Positions 5,421 to 9,639 of a stretch of 9,639 nt of DNA are shown here, in pieces. How positions within the stretch are numbered: position 1 is the stretch's first letter; the number at the start of each line of letters is the position of its first letter. Below the pieces are notes generated by a model. It ran no database searches, was not told the DNA's origin, and saw only the letters and a program-made list of their open reading frames with translations. The DNA lies in NCBI GenBank assembly GCA_005877345.1, contig VBPR01000214.1, forward strand, positions 4,782 to 14,420, read 5' to 3'. This stretch comes from Nitrososphaerota archaeon. GTDB lineage: Archaea > Thermoproteota > Nitrososphaeria > Nitrososphaerales > Nitrososphaeraceae. The translations under genes and the position numbers were made by a program.

Positions 5421-6443
5421 TTGAAAAACATAAGGTTCTCCAAACCTAACCAAATTCTGTTACTAATATCATCTGGTTATTTGATAATTGGTGGTAGGCA
5501 AGTTGCATTATTGATACTGTTAGCGTGTTTGTTACTTAATACTATGCTATCCCATACTCAATCAGAAGGCAGTAATGAACTTGATACTAGTGAAGAGCAA
5601 CAATTTAACTTCGTTGCCTCTGGCGATTTTGGCTGTAGTGATGAGTCTAAAAGAACGGTGCAAGGTATGGTAGAGAAAGATCCAGAATTTGTATTAGCAT
5701 TAGGAGACCTTTCATATCAAAGATCACCTAACTGTTGGTTAAATATTATCGGCCCTATAGATAATGGCGGTAAGGTCAAAATCTCATTTGGAAATCACGA
5801 CATGAGCAATGAGTTGTTCAAATATAATACCTACCTAAAGCATTTCAACTTGACTAAGCCCTATTATTCTTTTAATTACCAGAATGTGCACTTCTTGGCA
5901 ATGGCAACAGCCAAGAATAAATTAATACCTTATGATAGGACTTCCCAACAATATCAATTTGTCAAAAATGATCTTAAATTGGCTCGTGATAATAAGAGTA
6001 TTAATTGGATTATTGTGTATTCGTTTAAACCGTTCTATTCTTCAAATACAACTCACCCTGGAGAAGATGAACTTCGTAACTTCTACCACCCGCTCTTTGA
6101 CAAATATGGAGTTGATATCGTATTGCAAGCCCATAACCATAACTACCAGCGAACTTATCCAATTACCTTTAATGAAACGAACCCATCATCTCCGATAGTA
6201 TTAAACAAAGATAAACAAAATTTATACAATAACCCCAAGGGACCAATATTTGTTACAGTAGGGACTGCGGGTGCCCCGCTCTATAATTTCACTAGCCAAA
6301 GGCCCTTTATAAAATCACAATTTGCTAATAATGGCTTTCTAAACGTGGATATTGAAAAATCCAAAAAGGAATTTAATCTAACAGGTACGTTCTATAAGAA
6401 TGATAATCATGAAAAGCAGGATTACTTCACTATAACGAAGTAA
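5421..6443 (+). CDS. Secreted metallophosphoesterase, PAP-like (copy 2), one metal ligand replaced
   Basis: 340 residues. A hydrophobic N-terminus (about 11-43) gives a signal peptide or anchor. The catalytic domain carries GDFG (D69), GDLSY (D96, Tyr99), GNHD (124-127), and QAHNHNYQR (H238, H240) followed by TYPITFN, as in purple acid phosphatases. The fourth motif, normally a VYFHKP-like or VxxHxP sequence supplying a histidine ligand, reads IIVYSFKPFYSS. Phe202 stands where the histidine is expected, and copy 1 keeps it (VVHQP). Activity may be altered or lost. The rest (HPLFDKYGVDIVLQ, then GPIFVTVGTAGAPLY) matches the family well. TTG 5421 is chosen from the TATA distance; the next ATG, at codon 42, would remove the signal peptide. 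It opens half 2, divergent from NHL copy 1, with the three-helix protein 150 bases downstream. Confidence 0.87.
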   Translation: MKNIRFSKPNQILLLISSGYLIIGGRQVALLILLACLLLNTMLSHTQSEGSNELDTSEEQQFNFVASGDFGCSDESKRTVQGMVEKDPEFVLALGDLSYQRSPNCWLNIIGPIDNGGKVKISFGNHDMSNELFKYNTYLKHFNLTKPYYSFNYQNVHFLAMATAKNKLIPYDRTSQQYQFVKNDLKLARDNKSINWIIVYSFKPFYSSNTTHPGEDELRNFYHPLFDKYGVDIVLQAHNHNYQRTYPITFNETNPSSPIVLNKDKQNLYNNPKGPIFVTVGTAGAPLYNFTSQRPFIKSQFANNGFLNVDIEKSKKEFNLTGTFYKNDNHEKQDYFTITK

Positions 6444-6522
6444 ATTTCTGCTACGTAATTCTAGATTTTAATAACGAATTTTCAAAGCCACGAAACATGG
6501 ATACTCTTAATTTACTTGATAA

Positions 6523-6554
6523 ATTTAGATGGTCGTACTATAACCCTTAAAGTT
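6523..6554 (+). promoter_or_regulatory. Promoter with shared upstream element (site c)
   Basis: ATTTAGATGGTCGTACTA (6523-6540), then 6 bases, then TTAAAGTT (6547-6554). The predicted start at about 6580 is 13 nt before ATG 6593 and rules out the upstream TTG 6554 and ATG 6560 as start codons. Confidence 0.6.
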
Positions 6555-6592
6555 TGATTATGTTTATCATAAGAGTACTGGATATAAGAGAA

Positions 6593-6928
6593 ATGCAGTT
6601 CATTGAACCACTAATTCAACAGATCCCAATCAACGATGTGATAGAGGCTTTGTTATATGCTGCGGGTACCGTACTATCCGCAATTTTGGTTGCTCTGTCG
6701 ATTTCTGCATATCGAAGGAGTGGTCTGAAGAAGCTGCAATACGCTGTCATTGCATTCTCCTTATTTTGTGGATTTCTGATATATGAAAATTTAGAGAACT
6801 TGTTTGGAATCGATAATCCATATACCGATATAATTATTCCTTCAATGGGGCTCGCCATTCTAGTGTTTTTCTTTATAGCGGTGATCAAGAAAGGCGTAAT
6901 AGACAAGAAGTTATTCTATAATCAATAG
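6593..6928 (+). CDS. Small three-helix membrane protein (copy 2)
   Basis: 111 residues from ATG 6593, which aligns exactly with the start of copy 1 (MQFIEPLIQQIPIND against MDIILSLISQIPIYD). Three predicted membrane helices lie at about 17-38, 49-66 and 78-97, ending in a short basic tail (KKGVIDKKLFYNQ) that copy 1 lacks. YENLENLFGIDNPYTDIIIP between helices 2 and 3 is nearly unchanged from copy 1. Starts at 6554 or 6560 would add residues not found in copy 1 and lie upstream of the predicted transcription start. No ribosome binding site is visible, in keeping with a very short leader. The stop is only 15 bases from the stop of the convergent NHL gene, so the two transcripts probably overlap. 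Function unknown. Confidence 0.8.
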   Translation: MQFIEPLIQQIPINDVIEALLYAAGTVLSAILVALSISAYRRSGLKKLQYAVIAFSLFCGFLIYENLENLFGIDNPYTDIIIPSMGLAILVFFFIAVIKKGVIDKKLFYNQ

Positions 6929-6943
6929 GTACATCAACTTAAT

Positions 6944-8017
6944 CTATTTAGTTGACTCGTTAATCACCGGAGCAAAAACTTGAATGCGGTGGTTACCCCT
7001 ATCAACAACATACATTTTACCCTCAGAATCTATAGCTACATGTTCTGGCTTTGAAAATTGACCATCACCTAAAGATAAGGGCCCTGGTCCATCTGGGTCT
7101 ATACACCCCTCACCAGTAGACATTTTACATGGAGATCCAACTTTTCCTAAAAAATTTCCATTAGGATCAAAAATTTGTACTCTTGGATTAGGAGCTCCAT
7201 CAACAAGGTATAGATGGTCTCTTGAATCTATCCAAAGATGTTCTTGAGGGAGAGAAAATTGGCCATCAGCTGTTCCTACGCTACCCCATTTTCTTAGGAA
7301 CTTTCCGTCGCTATCAAATACTTGAACACCAGGTCTTTCCAACTCATCAACATACACATTGCCCTTTGAGTCAAAACCAATAGCATGTGGAAGTTGGAAT
7401 TGACCGTTCGAACTACCCTTCGAGCCCCATTTTGTAATAAATGTGAAATTCTTATCGAACCTCTCTATGCGATTATTGTAGGTATCTGTGACATAGATGT
7501 CACCTGTATGTGATTCAATTCTAACATCTTCTGGTCTATGGAATTGCCCATCCCCTTTACCATCAGTTCCATACTTTGCTATGAAATTACCGTTGTTATC
7601 AAACTTCTGTATACGAGAATTTTCTCTGTCTGCAACATAAATATTATCTGAATTGTCTATGGCAAGACTATATGGAATACTAAACTGTCCATCTTTTGAA
7701 CCCTTTGAGCCCCATGTCTTGATGAATGTTCCATTGGGAGTAAACTTCTGAACACGATTGTTATCCCTATCACTAACATATACGTTTCCAGTTGAGTCAA
7801 AGGCTACATCATGTGGTCTATTAAATTGACCACGACCAGTTCCAAATGAACCCCATTTTTCGATGAATGTATATTTAGTCTGAACCTCCTTTGCTGCTGT
7901 TGTGTTTCCAGCTGGAGCTAAAGCTGAGGCTGAAGCCAGACTAGCGTCAATTGCAAAAAAGACTAAATATGTTACTACCATGGGTATAACTAGAATAAAG
8001 TATTTCTTTTTATGCAT
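6944..8017 (-). CDS. Secreted NHL-repeat six-bladed beta-propeller (copy 2)
   Basis: 357 residues. A lysine-rich start (MHKKK) and hydrophobic segment (about 6-32) with an Ala/Ser-rich end (SLASASA) form a clear signal peptide. Six NHL repeats fill residues about 52-352, of the form KWGSxGTxDGQF, then an Asp-rich strand with YVxDRxNNRIQ, then KFDxNGNFI. Blade 6 carries an extra loop with Cys297 and Cys305 (SPCKMSTGEGC), which could form a disulfide. There is no enzyme domain, so a binding or scaffold role outside the cell is likely. ATG 8017 lies about 5 nt from the start predicted by the promoter at 8047-8078. It is the convergent partner of the three-helix protein and paralogue of 4058-5116, in the same relative position. 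Confidence 0.92.
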   Translation of the reverse strand: MHKKKYFILVIPMVVTYLVFFAIDASLASASALAPAGNTTAAKEVQTKYTFIEKWGSFGTGRGQFNRPHDVAFDSTGNVYVSDRDNNRVQKFTPNGTFIKTWGSKGSKDGQFSIPYSLAIDNSDNIYVADRENSRIQKFDNNGNFIAKYGTDGKGDGQFHRPEDVRIESHTGDIYVTDTYNNRIERFDKNFTFITKWGSKGSSNGQFQLPHAIGFDSKGNVYVDELERPGVQVFDSDGKFLRKWGSVGTADGQFSLPQEHLWIDSRDHLYLVDGAPNPRVQIFDPNGNFLGKVGSPCKMSTGEGCIDPDGPGPLSLGDGQFSKPEHVAIDSEGKMYVVDRGNHRIQVFAPVINESTK

Positions 8018-8046
8018 CCACAGACATATACTTATTTTAATTTGAA

Positions 8047-8078
8047 TAAGTTAAACGATGTGATACAATTATCTAAGT
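8047..8078 (-). promoter_or_regulatory. Promoter with shared upstream element, minus strand (site g)
   Basis: On the minus strand, ACTTAGATAATTGTATCA (8078-8061) is followed after 5-6 bases by TTTAACTTA (8055-8047). The predicted start at about 8022 gives the NHL copy 2 mRNA a leader of only about 5 nt. Confidence 0.6.
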
Positions 8079-8236
8079 GTCGGACTTTCAAGATGAATTA
8101 CATGCACAGCCTTTGTCTGAAAGTGGAATAAATGACAAGGTAGTAATTTTTAAACTTTGATGATAATCGCATAAGCAATTTACTCAACCAAGGATATTCA
8201 AATTACCAAACAGTGAGGAATTATTTTATTGAACAT

Positions 8237-8362
8237 ATGGGATTAGTTTCAGCTAATAAATTGGAAATATGGAAATACAAGTTTCGTTCGATTTTTAAAT
8301 TAGGCGGGCCTTTTAGAAAAGGCCCACGAGGGATTATCGATTGTCGTTGTTGTTCATTCTGA
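8237..8362 (+). CDS. Doubtful 41-codon ORF in the 8.1-8.5 kb gap
   Basis: ATG 8237 to TGA 8360-8362 encodes 41 residues, rich in basic residues (FKLGGPFRKGPRG) and ending IIDCRCCSF. It is the only ORF of this size in the 460-base stretch 8079-8542, which is otherwise AT-rich and holds a strong hairpin inside this frame. No TATA box or ribosome binding site lies at a usual distance. I see no family resemblance. It may be chance. Confidence 0.15.
   Translation: MGLVSANKLEIWKYKFRSIFKLGGPFRKGPRGIIDCRCCSF
8306..8325. other. Strong hairpin in a gene-poor gap
   Basis: GGGCCTTT-TAGA-AAAGGCCC is a perfect 8-bp stem with a 4-nt loop, in surroundings that are mostly A and T. No T run follows on either strand, so it is not a standard terminator. 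It could be part of an unrecognised small RNA or a processing site. The remainder of 8079-8542 shows nothing else that I can support. Confidence 0.45.
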
Positions 8363-8520
8363 TTCTTACAATTGCATTACGGGTAAGTTTTATTTGTATG
8401 ATCTTAAATAATATGCATTTTCTTTCAGGAATTACAGTTAATTAGATTTTAGTAACGTAATGAGGACTGTAAATTACTTCGAAATTAGATCAACAAATAT
8501 AATGCAGAATACTTATCAAC

Positions 8521-8533
8521 TAAAAATTAAAAT
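8521..8533 (-). terminator. Possible T-rich terminator of the four-cysteine gene
   Basis: On the minus strand, TTTTAATTTTTA follows the stop codon at 8543-8545 by about 10 bases. Oligo-T tracts of this kind serve as archaeal terminators. No hairpin is needed or seen. Confidence 0.3.
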
Positions 8534-8542
8534 TAATTCGCT

Positions 8543-8764
8543 CTAAATTGTTGTATCTTTGTTATAACACGGACTTTCTGCTATTACATCATTTTTCTGA
8601 TCCTGTCTACACTGTTTTTTAGTATCAAAACATGGTTCTCCGTCTCCAACCTGATCATAGCAATAATCCTTGTCTGAATCCGCCAATACGATACTTGGCA
8701 TCGCAAACATTAGTATCATGATTGTAGCAAAAGCAGTAAGTTCAGATTTCAACATAATCCTCAT
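8543..8764 (-). CDS. Small secreted four-cysteine protein
   Basis: 73 residues. A signal peptide (about 1-28: basic start, hydrophobic core FATIMILMFAMPSIVLA, cut before DSDKDY) is followed by a short mature domain with Cys35, Cys45, Cys52 and Cys66. Spacing is CYDQVGDGEPCF, then KKQC, then SPCY, so two disulfides are likely in the exported form. The mature part is acidic and Asp/Gln-rich, with no enzyme motif. Starts at ATG 8764 or ATG 8755 differ by three residues and both leave the signal peptide intact. The upstream TATA box (8803-8810) would give a roughly 13-nt leader, and a perfect palindrome lies further up (8831-8848). It is on the same strand as the transporter at 8889 but separated by a T-run terminator. 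Family not recognised. Confidence 0.7.
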   Translation of the reverse strand: MRIMLKSELTAFATIMILMFAMPSIVLADSDKDYCYDQVGDGEPCFDTKKQCRQDQKNDVIAESPCYNKDTTI

Positions 8765-8802
8765 TGTTATAAACGCATTAAAGCCTACTGGTACAACTGC
8801 CT

Positions 8803-8810
8803 AATTATAA
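8803..8810 (-). promoter_or_regulatory. TATA box of the four-cysteine gene
   Basis: Minus-strand TTATAATT (8810-8803) predicts a start near 8777, 13 nt before ATG 8764. The shared upstream element is absent here; only a poor partial match lies at the expected distance. Confidence 0.4.
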
Positions 8811-8830
8811 TTTCGAATCGCACTGAACTG

Positions 8831-8848
8831 ATAATATTCGAATATTAT
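8831..8848. promoter_or_regulatory. Perfect 18-bp palindrome, candidate operator
   Basis: ATAATATTCGAATATTAT is its own reverse complement. It lies about 20 bp upstream of the TATA box of the four-cysteine gene, a position suited to a dimeric regulator. AT-rich sequence makes chance palindromes more likely, but 18 bp without a mismatch is unusual. Confidence 0.4.
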
Positions 8849-8877
8849 ACATGACGGTGTTTCCATAGAATAATTTC

Positions 8878-8883
8878 AAAAAA
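8878..8883 (-). terminator. Oligo-T terminator after the cadmium transporter gene
   Basis: On the minus strand a run of six T lies 6-11 bases beyond the transporter stop codon (8889-8891), typical of archaeal intrinsic termination. Confidence 0.4.
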
Positions 8884-8888
8884 TTAGT

Positions 8889-9473
8889 TTAAAAAACAAA
8901 AGAATCTAAAATTATATAAACTCCGATACATATCAACGCGAAAGGAGTTACGATACGACTAAAGTATTTGACACGAGAAACTACGAAAGGATGTTTGATA
9001 AAATAAAAAGTTGCGATGCACCATAGTCCAGTCATTACCATAAAAAGGATTACAAGAATCGTTACTTCGGCAGGTGTATTGTATTTCGCAAAAAGCGGTG
9101 TGAATACACCGATGTCATCTCCTCCATTAGATATGGTCACGGCTGACACTAAAAGCAATGATAAATGTTCTGTTTTCAAAAATTGTTTCTTTTTTATAGG
9201 TGCTTCTTGTAATTCTAATAACCTTTTAATACCCAGAATAATCGGAATAAATCCCATTAAACCAATAACAAATAAAGGAACTGCCAAAGTAAGAAACGCA
9301 GCCAACGATGAAATAATTACAAGGACTAGTATTCCAAGAAATTGTCCAAGGATAATATTATGTACCAACAGACCAGGAGTTGAAAATAACAATATTAGGA
9401 TAAAAGTATCATCAATGTTAGAAGCGACGAAGGCAGTAGTCCCAGTCGCAAGAAGGCTGGCAAAGTCCGTCAA
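8889..9473 (-). CDS. CadD-type cadmium resistance transporter
   Basis: 194 residues, the usual length for the Cad family (cadmium resistance transporter, PF03596): integral membrane proteins linked to export or tolerance of cadmium and related cations. Family marks appear in order: AFVASNIDDTF (Asn19, Asp21, Asp22) in the first helix, GQFLG (43-47), GLMGFIPIILGIKRL (71-85), then ISNGGDDIGVFTPLFA (Asn116, Asp119, Asp120), GLWC (about 149-152) and a final helix ICIGVYIILDSF. About six hydrophobic helices are seen, with a charged loop (EAPIKKKQFLKTEH) in the middle. TTG 9473 is the only start that keeps the first helix whole, and TTAAATTT at 9505-9498 is at the leaderless distance. A structured GC-rich segment (9515-9582) lies just upstream. 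The true cation and direction of transport cannot be read from sequence. Confidence 0.88.
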   Translation of the reverse strand: MTDFASLLATGTTAFVASNIDDTFILILLFSTPGLLVHNIILGQFLGILVLVIISSLAAFLTLAVPLFVIGLMGFIPIILGIKRLLELQEAPIKKKQFLKTEHLSLLLVSAVTISNGGDDIGVFTPLFAKYNTPAEVTILVILFMVMTGLWCIATFYFIKHPFVVSRVKYFSRIVTPFALICIGVYIILDSFVF

Positions 9474-9497
9474 CTTGCAGAGTTACGTTAACTTGGT

Positions 9498-9505
9498 AAA
9501 TTTAA
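9498..9505 (-). promoter_or_regulatory. Proximal TATA box of the cadmium transporter gene
   Basis: Minus-strand TTAAATTT (9505-9498) predicts a start on TTG 9473, so a leaderless mRNA. The shared element is not present at the expected distance upstream; the GC-rich segment occupies that place. Confidence 0.45.
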
Positions 9506-9514
9506 TTGTTACAT

Positions 9515-9582
9515 AAGGACGGTCAGCCTTGCTAGAATCGTCCTTCGGAGAACGAGGCCTGTCCAGTGAAGAAGGCCAGGAT
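9515..9582 (-). ncRNA. Candidate structured RNA or structured leader upstream of the cadmium transporter
   Basis: This 68-base stretch is about 58 percent GC in surroundings near one third GC, a common mark of structured RNA in AT-rich archaea. On the minus strand it can form GGCCT...AGGCC (9577-9573 with 9560-9556, 12-nt loop) and AAGGACG...CGTCCTT (9545-9539 with 9521-9515, 17-nt loop). Its 5' edge coincides with the start predicted from the promoter at 9606-9637 (about 9580). It could be a free small RNA or the first part of a roughly 107-nt leader of the transporter mRNA. It matches no tRNA, riboswitch or snoRNA class I know; a CTGA (9526-9523) lies in the second loop but no clear C box is seen. 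Confidence 0.4.
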
Positions 9583-9605
9583 CTACACTTTTTAACACAA
9601 AAATC

Positions 9606-9637
9606 ATCTTAAAACCTTATGGTACGACTATCTAAAT
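9606..9637 (-). promoter_or_regulatory. Promoter with shared upstream element, minus strand (site d)
   Basis: On the minus strand, ATTTAGATAGTCGTACCA (9637-9620), then 6 bases, then TTTAAGAT (9613-9606). The predicted start is near 9580, at the 5' edge of the GC-rich structured stretch. Confidence 0.55.
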
Positions 9638-9639
9638 GA

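Larger units (their letters stand above)
1119..8017. other. Two-fold paralogous gene block: phosphoesterase, three-helix protein, NHL propeller
   Basis: Half 1 (1119-5116) and half 2 (5421-8017) carry the same three gene types in the same order and orientation: phosphoesterase (+), three-helix protein (+), NHL propeller (-). Half 1 has extra genes between the second and third members. The small membrane proteins and propellers are clearly paralogous; the phosphoesterases are much more diverged. All six have the shared promoter element upstream. No direct repeats or transposase genes mark the edges, so this looks like an old duplication or a repeatedly assembled set. Confidence 0.6.

Noticed and set aside
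6554..6592. Longer start (TTG 6554 or ATG 6560) for three-helix protein copy 2
   Set aside because: Copy 1 has no matching extension, and the promoter places the transcript start downstream of both codons. ATG 6593 aligns exactly with copy 1.
8440..8457. Partial match to the shared promoter element (TTAGAT, 4 bases, GTA)
   Set aside because: The right end differs (ACG) and no TATA-like box follows at 5-7 bp. No gene starts at the expected distance.
9016..9516. 166-codon plus-strand frame
   Set aside because: Antisense shadow of the cadmium transporter, whose family motifs are clear on the minus strand.
9515..9608. 32-codon minus-strand frame from ATG 9607 through the GC-rich stretch
   Set aside because: Its ATG lies upstream of the predicted transcript start, and the product looks random. 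The GC-rich composition is better explained by RNA structure.

Overview
The window looks like archaeal chromosome from the Nitrososphaeria, probably Nitrososphaerales and plausibly Nitrosocosmicus-like. This rests on low GC, archaeal TATA boxes about 26 bp upstream of likely start codons, apparently leaderless TTG starts, many secreted NHL-propeller and phosphoesterase proteins, a small C2H2 finger with an RPPTGV tail, and a manganese catalase. No rRNA, tRNA, IS element or CRISPR array was seen. The lineage is inferred from gene types, not from a marker gene.

Layout. The left edge holds the N-terminal 50 codons of a manganese catalase (minus strand). Next come two decayed small genes: a C2H2 zinc-finger gene with a one-base frameshift (400-551, plus) and a broken small membrane-protein gene (647-969, minus). 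From about 1.1 to 8.0 kb lies a two-fold paralogous block. Each half has a secreted PAP-like metallophosphoesterase (plus), a small three-helix membrane protein (plus) and a convergent secreted six-bladed NHL propeller (minus). Half 1 spans 1119-5116 and also carries a secreted cupredoxin-like protein (3086-3907) and a possible 43-codon minus-strand ORF. Half 2 spans 5421-8017. To the right are a mostly empty stretch with a strong hairpin, a small secreted four-cysteine protein (8543-8764, minus), and a CadD-type cadmium resistance transporter (8889-9473, minus). A GC-rich structured segment lies upstream of that transporter.

Regulation. Nine intergenic sites share an 18-bp element, consensus AYTTAGAYNNNNGTAYNA (one site is weaker). 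At each, a TATA-like box follows 5-7 bp downstream on the same strand. The element is found upstream of all six genes of the paralogous block, the cupredoxin-like gene, the decayed minus-strand gene and the RNA/cadD region. It therefore looks like a fixed upstream promoter element or activator site that ties the block together. Where the start can be predicted from the TATA box, it often falls on or next to the start codon (TTG at 1119, 3086 and 5421; ATG at 8017).

Working picture (inference): a co-regulated set of exported or membrane-bound surface proteins (phosphoesterase, propeller, membrane partner, copper-type protein). Its function cannot be read from the sequence alone.
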